Assembly (NCBI RefSeq): GCF_900091475.1
Contig: NZ_FMIB01000002.1
Span: 5,084,001-5,148,000, forward strand
Direction: 5' to 3'
DNA length: 64,000 nt
Source: Micromonospora chersina
GTDB lineage: Bacteria; Actinomycetota; Actinomycetes; Mycobacteriales; Micromonosporaceae
A program made the position numbers and the translations under genes. Positions within the stretch are counted from its first letter, which is position 1, and the number at the start of each line of letters is the position of its first letter. Shown here piece after piece: positions 42,101 through 52,174 of the stretch. The notes below the pieces were generated by a model. That model was not told where the DNA came from. It ran no database searches and saw only the letters and a program-made list of their open reading frames with translations.

Positions 42101-42113
42101 GTCCGTACCGCGT

Positions 42114-43373
42114 TCAGCGGGTGCCGGTCGCGGCCGAGCGGCGCCGCGACAGGGCGTCGACACCGGCGGCGAGCATGAGCACCGCGCCCGTGAAGATGTA
42201 CTTCAGGCCGGAGCTGAGGTCCAGCAGTCCCATGCCGTTGATGATGACAGCCACCACGGCGCCGCCGAGCACCGCGTTGATCATCCGGCCCTTGCCGCCG
42301 AAGAGGCTGGTGCCGCCGATGACGGCCGCGCCGACCGCGTAGAGCAGGACGTTGCTGCCGCCAGTGTTGGGGTCGACCGACCGGTCCTTGCTGGCCGCGA
42401 TGATGCCGCCGATGGCCGCCATCCCCGAGCAGATCACGAAGGCGGAGATCTTGATCCGGTCCACGTTGATGCCGGCCCGGCGCGCGGCCTCCGCGTTGCC
42501 GCCGACGGCGTAGAGGTGCCGGCCGTACGCGGTGCGGTTGAGCACGAACGTCCAGAAGACCAGCAGGACCGCGATGATCGGAACGACCACCGGCATGCCC
42601 TTGTTCGACGAGATCAGCGTGTTGATGCTGCGCTCCTGGTTGAGCACGTAGACGGCGAAGCCGATCAGGGCGGCCACCCCGACGATCCGGGCGCCCACCA
42701 CGGCGATCGGGTCGGTGAGCAGGCCGCGGGCGGCCCGGTTCCGGTGGCGCAGCAGCTGCGCGGCGGCGTACCCGAGGATCGCGACGGCGGCCAGCAGCCA
42801 GCCGACGGCCGGCGGGATCCGGCCGTTCTCGATGCCGACGATCACGTCGTCACCGATCGAGATGTTGGTGCCCTCCTTCATGAGCAGCAGCACCACACCC
42901 TGGAAGGCCAGGAAGCCGGCCAGGGTGACCACGAACGAGGGGATGCCCACCTTGGCCACGAGGAAGCCGAGCGTCAGACCGATGACCACGCCTGTGGCGA
43001 GGGCGGCTGCCACCGCCACGTACCAGGGGTAGCCGAGCACGGTGACGACGTTGGCCAGGATGGCCGCGCAGACGCCGCTGGCGAAGCCGGCGGAGAGGTC
43101 GATCTCACCGAGCAGCAGCACGAAGATCAGCCCCATGGCGATCACCGTGACGGCGGCGCCCTGGGTGAAGAGGTTGGCGAAGTTCGCCGCGGAGAAGAAG
43201 ACCGGGCGCACGATCGCGAAGACGAGGCAGAGCACGACGAGGCCGATGACGGCGGGCAGGGAGCCGAGGTCGCCGCCGCGTACCCGGGCGATGTAGTTGC
43301 GGACGTGGTCGGCGACGGCGGGCGTCGGTGTGACGGCCGCCGGTCCGTCCTTCTTCACAGCGGTGGTGGTCAT
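42114..43373 (-). CDS. xylH: CUT2 sugar ABC transporter permease (XylH-like)
   Basis: 419 aa with about ten membrane segments and the BPD_transp_2 signature GEIDLSAGFASGVCAAI and NAEAARRAGINVDRIKISAFV (the EAA-like loop), then GGTSLFGGKGRM. This is the ribose/xylose (CUT2) permease class; the extended length of about 420 with an internal Arg-rich loop is typical of XylH-type proteins. ATG overlaps the xylG stop (ATGA at 43370-43373). Works with XylF and XylG; xylose is the best guess from the adjoining ROK gene. Confidence 0.85.
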   Translation of the reverse strand: MTTTAVKKDGPAAVTPTPAVADHVRNYIARVRGGDLGSLPAVIGLVVLCLVFAIVRPVFFSAANFANLFTQGAAVTVIAMGLIFVLLLGEIDLSAGFASGVCAAILANVVTVLGYPWYVAVAAALATGVVIGLTLGFLVAKVGIPSFVVTLAGFLAFQGVVLLLMKEGTNISIGDDVIVGIENGRIPPAVGWLLAAVAILGYAAAQLLRHRNRAARGLLTDPIAVVGARIVGVAALIGFAVYVLNQERSINTLISSNKGMPVVVPIIAVLLVFWTFVLNRTAYGRHLYAVGGNAEAARRAGINVDRIKISAFVICSGMAAIGGIIAASKDRSVDPNTGGSNVLLYAVGAAVIGGTSLFGGKGRMINAVLGGAVVAVIINGMGLLDLSSGLKYIFTGAVLMLAAGVDALSRRRSAATGTR

Positions 43374-44179
43374 CGAAGGGCTCCCGGGGTCGCGTCGGCG
43401 GTCTCGCTGCCGTTGCCCGACCCGGCGCCGAGGCCGAGGTTGCCGGAGCGGCCGGCGGTGATCAGCTCGACCACCTGCGAGTGAGTGATCTCGGTGGTCT
43501 TCACCTGGGCGACCATCTGGCCGAGGTAGAGCGCGGCGATCCGGTCGGACACGGCGAAGACGTCGTTCATGTTGTGCGAGATGAGCACCACGGCCAGGCC
43601 CTTGTCGGCCAGCCGGCGGACCAACTCCAGCACCTGGGCCGTCTGCGCGACGCCGAGGGCGGCGGTCGGCTCGTCCAGGATGACCAGCTTGCTGTTCCAG
43701 AGCACGGCCTTGGCGATGGCCACGGTCTGCCGCTGCCCGCCGGACAGGCTGGACACGTGCTGGCGCAGCGACTTGACGGTGCGGACGCTCAGCCCGGCCA
43801 GGGTCTCGGCCGCCAACTGCTCCATGGTCGGCTCGTCCAGCACCACCCCGCTGCGCTTCTCCCGGCCCAGGAACATGTTCTGCACGATGTCGAGGTTGTC
43901 GCAGAGCGCGAGGTCCTGGTAGACCACCTCGATGCCGAGCGCGGCGGCGTCCCGCGGGTTGTGGATGGTCACCGGTCGCCCGTCGAAGAGGATCTCGCCG
44001 GCATCGGTGGGGTAGATGCCGCTGATGCACTTCACCAGGGTCGACTTGCCGGCGCCGTTGTCGCCGACCAGCGCGGTCACCTCACCCGGATGGGCCGAGA
44101 AGGCGACGTCGCGCAGAACCTGGACGGGACCGAAGCTCTTGTCGATCCCGCGTAGCTCCAGCAGGGGGGTCGCGGACAC
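43370..44179 (-). CDS. xylG: CUT2 sugar ABC transporter ATP-binding protein (single-domain XylG/FrcA type)
   Basis: 269 aa with one ATPase domain: Walker A GDNGAGKST, Q-loop IEVVYQDLALCD, signature LSGGQRQTVAIAKAV, Walker B LVILDEPTAALG, switch His in LISHNM. Most CUT2 ATPases are about 500 aa with two fused domains, so this is the half-size (FrcA-like) form that must work as a homodimer. The Gly-rich C-terminal tail (GNLGLGAGSGNG) is probably disordered. GTG 44179. A 16-bp hairpin separates it from the xylF gene. Confidence 0.87.
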   Translation of the reverse strand: MSATPLLELRGIDKSFGPVQVLRDVAFSAHPGEVTALVGDNGAGKSTLVKCISGIYPTDAGEILFDGRPVTIHNPRDAAALGIEVVYQDLALCDNLDIVQNMFLGREKRSGVVLDEPTMEQLAAETLAGLSVRTVKSLRQHVSSLSGGQRQTVAIAKAVLWNSKLVILDEPTAALGVAQTAQVLELVRRLADKGLAVVLISHNMNDVFAVSDRIAALYLGQMVAQVKTTEITHSQVVELITAGRSGNLGLGAGSGNGSETADATPGALR

Positions 44180-44226
44180 GGGGGTCTCCTTTGGACGGAG
44201 GGGATCTCGGAGCCCGTCCGCGACGT

Positions 44227-44260
44227 GCCGCCCGGCACGGTGGTCACCGTGCCGGGCGGC
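44227..44260 (-). terminator. Intercistronic hairpin between xylF and xylG
   Basis: GCCGCCCGGCACGGTG (44227-44242) is the exact inverse of CACCGTGCCGGGCGGC (44245-44260). Such stems after the binding-protein gene usually give more binding protein than ATPase/permease, by partial termination or mRNA protection. No T-run follows. Confidence 0.7.
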
Positions 44261-44289
44261 GTCGCCGGAGCGGGGTGGTGTGGGTCGGG

Positions 44290-45390
44290 TCAGCTGATGC
44301 CGGCGTCGGCGCAGAGCTTCGTGTACGCCCCGGTGCAGAGCTCTTCCTTGGTGACGAAGCCGTCGGCCACGACGTCCTTCACGTTGTCCTTGTAGATGGC
44401 CTTCGGGGTGAGCAGGACGGCGTCCACGTCACGGCCGCCCTCCGGGTCCTTGACCTTCTGGCCGGTCTCCTTCTTCTCGCCCTTGGCCAGCGCGATCGCC
44501 AGGTCCGAGGCGGCCTTCGCCTCCTCCTTGATGGCCTTGTAGACCGTCATGCACTGGTCACCGGCGAGGATGTTCTGGAGGCCCTGGACGGTGGCGTCCT
44601 GGCCGGTCACCGGCACCTTGCCGTTGAGCTTGTTCTTCTTCAGCACCGAGATGGCCGCGTTGCCGAGACCGTCGTTGGCGGCCAGCACGCCGTCGATCTT
44701 GCCCTTGGTCTGGGTGAGCATCTGCTCGAAGATCACGCCCGCCTGGGCGTTGTCCCAGTCCGGAACGGACTGGTCCGGGCCCTTCACGTACTCCTTCGAG
44801 TCGAACTTCGGCTTGAGGATCGAGTCGTACCCGTTCTTGAACAGCGTGGCGTTGTTGTCGGTGGGGGAGCCGTTCAGGTAGGCCACGACGGGGCTCTTGG
44901 CGCCCTTGTCGGTCAGGCACTTGCTCAGGCCCTCGCCCTGGAGCTTGCCGACCGCCTCGTTGTCGAAGCTGACGTAGTACTGGGCGGAGCCGCCCAGGGT
45001 CAGCCGGTCGTAGTCGATGGTGGCGACACCCTGCGACTTGGCCTTCTCCAGCACGGCCTTGCCGGTGCCGGAGTCCAGGTTGACGATCATCAGGGCGGTG
45101 ACGCCGCTGGTCAGCATGCCGTCGGCGATCGTGGAGAAGGCGGACTTGTCGCCCTGGGCGTTCTGGATCGTGTAGTCGACGCCGGCGGCCTTGAAGGCCT
45201 CCTCCAGGAACTTGCGGTCCGCGCCCTCCCAGCGGGCGGAGGACTTGCTGTCCGGGAGGATCACGCCGATCTTCGGCTTCTTGTCGGTCGAGCCGCCGGC
45301 CTGGTCGGAACCGCCGTTGTCACCACAGGCGGCCATGCTGCCGGTCGCGAGAAGACCGACGGCCGCGAAAGTGAGGAAGCCCTTGCGCAT
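44290..45390 (-). CDS. xylF: CUT2 sugar-binding lipoprotein (XylF-like)
   Basis: 366 aa. Lipoprotein signal (FLTFAAVGLLATGSMAAC) with lipobox AAC at about 19-21, then a periplasmic-binding fold: PKIGVILPDSKSSARWEGADRKFLEEAF, TALMIVNLDSGTGKAVLEKAKSQG, DGVLAANDGLGNAAISVLKK, VTGQDATVQGLQNILAGDQCMTVYK. These are the XylF/RbsB class marks. ATG 45390 with AAGGA about 9 nt upstream; an in-frame GTG two codons earlier is closer to the ribosome site. First gene of the operon xylF-xylG-xylH-rok. Confidence 0.88.
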   Translation of the reverse strand: MRKGFLTFAAVGLLATGSMAACGDNGGSDQAGGSTDKKPKIGVILPDSKSSARWEGADRKFLEEAFKAAGVDYTIQNAQGDKSAFSTIADGMLTSGVTALMIVNLDSGTGKAVLEKAKSQGVATIDYDRLTLGGSAQYYVSFDNEAVGKLQGEGLSKCLTDKGAKSPVVAYLNGSPTDNNATLFKNGYDSILKPKFDSKEYVKGPDQSVPDWDNAQAGVIFEQMLTQTKGKIDGVLAANDGLGNAAISVLKKNKLNGKVPVTGQDATVQGLQNILAGDQCMTVYKAIKEEAKAASDLAIALAKGEKKETGQKVKDPEGGRDVDAVLLTPKAIYKDNVKDVVADGFVTKEELCTGAYTKLCADAGIS

Positions 45391-45445
45391 GTGCACGGGT
45401 CCTTTCGGGGGTTGGGGGAGTTGTCGGTGGTTTGTTGTGCCCGGC

Positions 45446-45475
45446 AACGTATTCCTCCCGTCCGGACAGGCGCAA
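45446..45475 (-). promoter_or_regulatory. Candidate promoter of the xylFGH-rok operon
   Basis: On the minus strand TTGCGC (45475-45470), 18-nt spacer, TACGTT (45451-45446); gives a leader of about 50 nt. Confidence 0.4.
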
Positions 45476-45548
45476 GAGAGCCGAGGTCAGAAGTTTGTTG
45501 GCGGCGGTAACAATTCAGCAACGCAACTGACACCCGGCCGTCACCGCA

Positions 45549-45587
45549 TGGAGAGCGCTCCCCCGCTGGCGTGCGGAAACGCTCCCA
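45549..45587. promoter_or_regulatory. Two LacI-family-like operator palindromes upstream of xylF
   Basis: GGAGAGCGCTCCCC (45550-45563) and GGAAACGCTCCC (45575-45586) resemble the GGGAGCGCTCCC operators of LacI-type sugar repressors such as CebR. They are about 70-100 nt upstream of the promoter candidate, so repression by looping or a second, more distal promoter is possible. Confidence 0.45.
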
Positions 45588-45608
45588 GTCCCGCAGGCCG
45601 CGGGCGGT

Positions 45609-46088
45609 TCAGCCGGCGGCGATCGGCGCGGTGACGGCCCCCGTCAGGGCGACCAGGTCGGCCGGGGCGAGTTGCAGTTGCAGGCCCCGGCGCCCCGCCG
45701 ACACGTAGACCGTCGGATGCTCCAGAGCGGACGCGTCCACGACAGTGGGCAGCCGCTTGCGCTGGCCGAGCGGGCTGATCCCGCCGCGGACGTAGCCGGT
45801 GGCCCGCTCGGCGACCGTCCGGTCCGCCATGGCCGCCCGCTTGCCGCCCACCGCGGCCGCGAGGGCCTTGAGGTCCAGCTCACCGGTCACCGGCACGACC
45901 GCCACGGTCAGCCCGCCGTCGACCTCGGTGACAAGCGACTTGAACACCCGGGCCGGTGGCACTCCGAGGGCCGCCGCGACCAGCGCGCCGTAGTTCGGCG
46001 CGTCCGGCGAGACGTCGTACGGATGGGTGGTGTGGGCGATCTTCCGCTTCGTCAGCAGTGCCGTCGCCGGAGTGCCCTGTCCCGCCAT
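45609..46088 (-). CDS. ybaK: YbaK/EbsC-type Cys-tRNA(Pro) deacylase
   Basis: 159 aa. Family landmarks: HPYDVSPDAPNYGALVAAALGVPPARVFKSLV, the catalytic Lys/AVVPV block, GKRAAMADRTVAERATGYVRGGISPLGQRKRLPTVVD and a C-terminal VYVSAGRRGLQLQLAPADL. It hydrolyses Cys-tRNA(Pro) made in error by prolyl-tRNA synthetase. ATG 46088; a long in-frame upstream extension is a shadow of the neighbouring gene. Monocistronic or following the methyltransferase gene by 47 nt. Confidence 0.93.
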   Translation of the reverse strand: MAGQGTPATALLTKRKIAHTTHPYDVSPDAPNYGALVAAALGVPPARVFKSLVTEVDGGLTVAVVPVTGELDLKALAAAVGGKRAAMADRTVAERATGYVRGGISPLGQRKRLPTVVDASALEHPTVYVSAGRRGLQLQLAPADLVALTGAVTAPIAAG

Positions 46089-46135
46089 GAGCGACAAGCT
46101 AACCGGCCGCCGCCCGGCGGGCGAGCCGAAAACCG

Positions 46136-47323
46136 TCAGGCGGGAAGCGGTCGGCAGATCAGCACGGTCGGCGCGCCGGCGACCCGGGTCAGCACCAGGC
46201 TGGCCGCCTCGTCGCCGGCCAGCTTCAGGTCCCGGCGCAGCTTCTCCGGTTCCAGCGCCGAGCCGCGCTTGAGGATCTCCACCCGGCCCACCCGGCGCTC
46301 CCGGAGCAGGGCGCGCAGCCGCTTCAGCGAGAACGGCAGCACGTCGGTGATCTCCAGGCAGCGGGCGAACGGGGTCGGTCGGGCCTCGTCGCCGTAGAGG
46401 TAGGCGATGCTCGGGTCGGCGAGCGTCGCGTCGAGGTCGGCGGCCAGTTCGGCGACCAGGTGCGCGCGCACCACCGCCGCATCGGGGTCGTACAGGAAGC
46501 GGCGGGGCCGGCCCACCGGAGCCTCGGCGTCGCCGCCGCCGGTCAGCACGTGCGCGGTGTCTCCCCGGAGCACGGTGGCCCGGCGGGCCATCTCGGCCAG
46601 CGCGCCGCACCACAGCGCCGCCTCGACCAGGTCGCCGTCGACGCTCACCCACTCCGCCTCGGCGCCCGCCGGGATCAGCGCGTGGTCCAACCCCGGCGCC
46701 ACCTTCACCACCGTGTGCGGCACCCGCTCGGCCAGGCCGGTGACGAAGTCCCAGGGCGGCGAGTAGGCGTTCGGGTCGAAGATCCGCCGGCCGGTGCCGG
46801 CCTTCCGCCGGGCCGGGTCACAGAAGACCCCGTCGACCCGGGTCACGTCGAACGCCGTCGCGTCCCCGCACTCCACCGTGAACAGGTCGGCCAGCCCGGC
46901 GGCCTCGGCGTTCGCGGCCGCCATGGCGGCGGTCAGCGGGTCGGCCTCCACGCCGTACACCCGGATGCCGGCGCGGGCCGCCGCGAGCGCGTCTGCCCCG
47001 AGGCCGCAACCCAGGTCGGCGAGGGTGGCGACGCCCGCGGCGCGCAGGCGTTCCGCCCGGCGCCGCGCGACGACCCCCCGGGTGGCCTGCTCCAGGCCCG
47101 CCCGCGTGAGGAACATGCCGCTCGCCGCCGGGCCGAACTTGCCGGCCGCGCGGCGGCGCAGCTCCGCCTGGGTCAGCGCCGCCGCCGCGAGCCCCGCCGG
47201 CACTCCGGCGGAGCGGAGCGCGGCCGCCGCCGTCAGCGGGTCGCCGCCGGCCACCCGGGCCGCCGCGTCGAGCGCGGCCGACCCCTCGGGGGTACGCAGG
47301 GCAGCGAACTGTTCCAGGTCCAC
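46136..47323 (-). CDS. Class I SAM-dependent methyltransferase with THUMP-like domain
   Basis: 395 aa. SAM motif I LADLGCGLGADALAAARAG (about 97-115), acidic end GVEADPLTA, and VFCDPARRKAGTGRRIFDP, typical of the actinobacterial THUMP-like methyltransferases. The C-terminal 80 residues (CLEITDVLPFSLKRLRALLRERRVGRVEILKRGSAL) form the THUMP-like part. Substrate unknown, perhaps RNA. GTG 47323. Minus-strand neighbours ybaK and the XRE gene are not obviously related. Confidence 0.85.
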   Translation of the reverse strand: MDLEQFAALRTPEGSAALDAAARVAGGDPLTAAAALRSAGVPAGLAAAALTQAELRRRAAGKFGPAASGMFLTRAGLEQATRGVVARRRAERLRAAGVATLADLGCGLGADALAAARAGIRVYGVEADPLTAAMAAANAEAAGLADLFTVECGDATAFDVTRVDGVFCDPARRKAGTGRRIFDPNAYSPPWDFVTGLAERVPHTVVKVAPGLDHALIPAGAEAEWVSVDGDLVEAALWCGALAEMARRATVLRGDTAHVLTGGGDAEAPVGRPRRFLYDPDAAVVRAHLVAELAADLDATLADPSIAYLYGDEARPTPFARCLEITDVLPFSLKRLRALLRERRVGRVEILKRGSALEPEKLRRDLKLAGDEAASLVLTRVAGAPTVLICRPLPA

Positions 47324-47366
47324 CGGTGCATTCTCCCGGCCGCGCCGGTCGGCCCGGACGGTGGTG

Positions 47367-47936
47367 TCAGCGGAAGGTGGGGGTGGCGACGACGAAGGCG
47401 CGCCAGCTCGCCGGGTCGAAGGTGAGCACCGGGCCGCTCGGGTCCTTGCTGTCCCGGACGGCGACCACGCCCGGCAGGTTGTCGGCGACCTCGACGCACG
47501 CGCCGCCGTTGGCGTTGCTGCGTGACGCCTTGCGCCAGGCGGCGCGGCTCAGGTCCATGTCGTCACCACTTCCTCGATCAGCCAGCATCGCCCGCGCATA
47601 CGCTTCGGTCTGGAGCAGGCCGGGAATCGCGGTAGGGCCGTACCAGCGGAGGGAGGTGGCCTCGCGCTCGATCTCCTCCCAGGGACGGAACCAGTCGGGC
47701 GCGGCGTGGAACCGGATCAGCTGCAGCATGGTGGCGAAGAGGCCGCCGGTGTCGAGCACCCCGTCGACGCGGGCCAGGTAGTCGGGCCGGACCGGGCGGT
47801 CGCCGGTCTCCACCGCGCTCACCTGCGACGACGAATAGTTCACCAGCTTGCCCAGCTCCTCCTGGCTGAGCCCGCGCGCCTGCCGCGCCCGCCGGAGCTG
47901 CTCGCGCAGGAACGTCAACGTCGGCACCTGGGTCAT
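47367..47936 (-). CDS. XRE-family regulator with shortened DUF5753 part fused to DUF397
   Basis: 189 aa. Residues 9-65 are a helix-turn-helix ([32 protein letters not shown]). They are followed by the start of a DUF5753 domain ([26 protein letters not shown], to about 122), which stops far short of its normal length of roughly 180. From residue 127 a complete DUF397 domain begins at an internal Met ([27 protein letters not shown]). Normally these are two adjacent genes. The internal ATG (47558) still has GAGGAAG upstream, so DUF397 (47367-47558) might also be made alone. ATG 47936 with GGAGGGAGG. Confidence 0.82.
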   Translation of the reverse strand: MTQVPTLTFLREQLRRARQARGLSQEELGKLVNYSSSQVSAVETGDRPVRPDYLARVDGVLDTGGLFATMLQLIRFHAAPDWFRPWEEIEREATSLRWYGPTAIPGLLQTEAYARAMLADRGSGDDMDLSRAAWRKASRSNANGGACVEVADNLPGVVAVRDSKDPSGPVLTFDPASWRAFVVATPTFR

Positions 47937-48060
47937 CCGGCCCTCCCTCCTCGACGGCTACGGCCCCGAACGGTAGGGATCCGGTCACGGTGCGTCGAGA
48001 CGTTCCGGGCATGTTGCGGTGACGTGTGGCGGAACTGTGGCGACACGGGGAGGCGGCGCG

Positions 48061-48087
48061 CTGGCACTCTCCTTGACGGAGTGCTAG
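48061..48087. promoter_or_regulatory. CIRCE operator 1 (HrcA binding site)
   Basis: CTGGCACTC-N9-GAGTGCTAG, one or two changes per arm from the TTAGCACTC-N9-GAGTGCTAA consensus. It covers the -35 element of groES. Confidence 0.9.
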
Positions 48088-48101
48088 CCGAGGAATAACC
48101 T
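48073..48101 (+). promoter_or_regulatory. groES-groEL1 promoter
   Basis: TTGACG (48073-48078), 17-nt spacer, TAACCT (48096-48101); it lies between and partly within the two CIRCE elements. Confidence 0.7.
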
Positions 48102-48105
48102 GCGA

Positions 48106-48132
48106 TTAGCACTCTCACCCTGAGGGTGCCAA
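48106..48132. promoter_or_regulatory. CIRCE operator 2 (HrcA binding site)
   Basis: TTAGCACTC-N9-GGGTGCCAA: the left arm is perfect and the right arm diverged. It overlaps the predicted transcription start near 48108. Confidence 0.85.
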
Positions 48133-48274
48133 CGCCCGGGCCCTGGTGTCCGGGGGTTGAACGCCAGGCGGACCGGCACCCGCGACGACGGCCCCGCCCG
48201 GTGGCATGTGGCAGATTGACGCCGGTCGGCGCGCCGACCGGCAACGACACCAAGTACCCCAGGAGGGTATGCCC

Positions 48275-50297
<2,023 letters not shown>

Positions 50298-50318
50298 TCC
50301 CGCGCCGTACGGCCTGAC

Positions 50319-50354
50319 GTCAGGGCACACCGCCACCACGGGGTGTGCCCTGAC
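50319..50354 (+). terminator. Terminator hairpin after groEL1
   Basis: GTCAGGGCACACC (50319-50331) pairs with GGTGTGCCCTGAC (50342-50354) across a short loop. Weak T-content after it. Confidence 0.7.
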
Positions 50355-50421
50355 CCGTATCTGCTTACGGAACGCTGACGGGGTTGGCGACCGCCCGCTC
50401 CGAGCGACGACACTTGTCGCC

Positions 50422-52092
50422 GTGAGCAGCATGTCGCGCGGTCGAGCCGCGCTGGCCGGGGTCACCGCCGCGGCCGTCGCGATCGGCGTGGCCGAACCGG
50501 TGGCCGTCTTCACCGGCCCCCGCTCCGCGCCGCTGATCGCGGTCGGCGGGCTGGTGGTCGACGCGGTGCCCGAGCCGCTCAAGCAGTTCGCCATCGCGGT
50601 CTTCGGCACGTACGACAAGGTCGCCCTGCTGGTCGGCACGTCGGTGCTGCTGGCGGCGATCGCGGCGCTGCTCGGCGTGCTGGCCGCCCGCCGGCTGTGG
50701 CTCGGCCTGGCCGGCATCGCCGCGTTCGGCGCCCTCGGGGTGGCCGCCGCGCTGACCCGGGCCGGCGCGGACGCCTACGACGCGCTGCCCTCCCTGGTCG
50801 GCGGCGGGCTGGGGGCGGTCACCCTCTGGGCCTTCGTGGCGGGCCCGTTGGCCAGTGACGTCACGTCACCGGCCTCGGCCGGCACGCCGGCGCCCGGCGC
50901 GCCATCCGCGTCGCCGTCGCATACGCCGTCTCGGGCCCCGTCGCCGTCGCCCGCGCCGCCTCCCTCCATCGCCGCGCTCGCGCCCGACGAGCCGGCCGGG
51001 TGGGAGCCGCAGGAACCGGCCGACCACGAGTCGCGGCGCCGGTTCCTGCGCGGCGTCGGCCTGCTGGCCGGCACGGCCGCGGTGGCGGGGTTCGGCGGGC
51101 ACTGGCTGGCCGGCCAGCGGGGCGTCTCGGCGGCCCGGCAGGCGGTGAAGCTGCCCGCTCCGGCGACGCCCGCACCGCCGCTGCCGGCCGGCGCGGACCT
51201 GTCGCTGCCCCGGCTCGCCCCCTTCGTCACCCCGAACCGGGAGTTCTACCGGATCGACACGGCGCTGGTGGTGCCGCAGGTGGACCCGGCGACCTGGCGG
51301 CTGCGCATCCACGGCCGGGTCCGCAACCCGATCGAGTTGAGCTTCGACGACCTGCTCGCCCGGCCGATGATCGAGCGCTACGTGACCCTGGCGTGCGTCT
51401 CCAACGAGGTCGGCGGGGACCTCATCGGCAATGCCCGCTGGCTGGGCGTGCCGATCCGGGAGCTGCTGGACGAGGCGCAGCCGGAGGACGGCGCGGACCA
51501 GGTGGTGGGCCGCTCGGTCGACGGCTGGACCTGCGGCACCCCGACGGCCGTGCTGCGGGACGGCCGGGACGCGCTGCTCGCGGTCGGCATGAACGGTGAG
51601 CCGCTGCCGGTCGAGCACGGCTTCCCGGTGCGGATGGTGGTGCCCGGCCTCTACGGGTACGTCTCGGCGTGCAAGTGGGTGACCGAGCTGGAGCTGACCA
51701 GCTTCGCGGACTTCGACGCGTACTGGGTGCCGCGCGGCTGGTCGGCGCAGGGCCCGATCAAGACGCAGTCGCGGATCGACACGCCGCGGGCGCGCGGCCG
51801 GCTGACCGCCGGTCCGATCACGGTCGCCGGGGTGGCCTGGGCGCAGCACCGCGGCGTCCGCAGGGTCGAGGTACGCGTCGACGGCGGCCCCTGGCAGGAG
51901 GCGACGCTGGCCCCGACCGCCTCGGTGGACACCTGGGTGCAGTGGTCGTGGCGCTGGGACGCCGGCCCGGGCGAGCACACGCTCCAGGTCCGGGCCACCG
52001 ACGCCGGCGGCGAGACCCAGCCGGAGCGGCGCCGCCCGGTCGCCCCCGACGGCGCCACCGGCTGGCACACCGTGAAGGTGACGGTCGGCTGA
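50422..52092 (+). CDS. Polytopic sulfite-oxidase-like molybdoenzyme with internal Tat motif
   Basis: 556 aa. The N-terminal 145 residues hold about four membrane segments (for example VALLVGTSVLLAAIAALLGVLAA). A Pro/Ser linker (150-190) follows, then an internal twin-arginine motif SRRRFLRGVGLLAGTAAVAG (about 206-225) starting the last membrane segment, then the oxidoreductase molybdopterin domain (about 260-430) with the Mo-ligand Cys in VTLACVSNEVGG (about 328). A C-terminal Mo-co dimerisation domain completes it. An actinobacterial group of such polytopic molybdoproteins uses Sec for the first helices and Tat for the last. Substrate unknown. GTG 50422 or ATG 50431. Confidence 0.88.
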   Translation: MSSMSRGRAALAGVTAAAVAIGVAEPVAVFTGPRSAPLIAVGGLVVDAVPEPLKQFAIAVFGTYDKVALLVGTSVLLAAIAALLGVLAARRLWLGLAGIAAFGALGVAAALTRAGADAYDALPSLVGGGLGAVTLWAFVAGPLASDVTSPASAGTPAPGAPSASPSHTPSRAPSPSPAPPPSIAALAPDEPAGWEPQEPADHESRRRFLRGVGLLAGTAAVAGFGGHWLAGQRGVSAARQAVKLPAPATPAPPLPAGADLSLPRLAPFVTPNREFYRIDTALVVPQVDPATWRLRIHGRVRNPIELSFDDLLARPMIERYVTLACVSNEVGGDLIGNARWLGVPIRELLDEAQPEDGADQVVGRSVDGWTCGTPTAVLRDGRDALLAVGMNGEPLPVEHGFPVRMVVPGLYGYVSACKWVTELELTSFADFDAYWVPRGWSAQGPIKTQSRIDTPRARGRLTAGPITVAGVAWAQHRGVRRVEVRVDGGPWQEATLAPTASVDTWVQWSWRWDAGPGEHTLQVRATDAGGETQPERRRPVAPDGATGWHTVKVTVG

Positions 52093-52120
52093 GCCGTAGG
52101 CCCCGCCGGCCAGCCGAGTC

Positions 52121-52174
52121 GATCAAGAAGTTTGCGTCGCGGTTCGGCCGACTCCTGACGCAAACTCCTTGATC
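52121..52174. terminator. 18-bp inverted repeat between convergent molybdoenzyme and whiB genes
   Basis: GATCAAGAAGTTTGCGTC (52121-52138) is the inverse of GACGCAAACTCCTTGATC (52157-52174) with one mismatch; 18-nt spacer. It is followed by ten Gs (52183-52192). Placed between convergent genes, it would act as a two-way terminator. The A+T-rich arms differ from the other stems in this window and may belong to a dispersed repeat. Confidence 0.7.

Larger units (their letters stand above)
47937..48274. other. 338-nt non-coding region before groES
   Basis: Holds the 5' side of the divergent XRE gene (47937-48060, where I see only its ribosome site), two CIRCE operators, the groES promoter and a leader of about 165 nt. 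No small gene seen. Confidence 0.7.

Noticed and set aside
47937..48060. Small gene in the region left of the CIRCE elements
   Set aside because: No frame with a start, ribosome site and plausible composition; only the 5' end of the divergent XRE gene is there.
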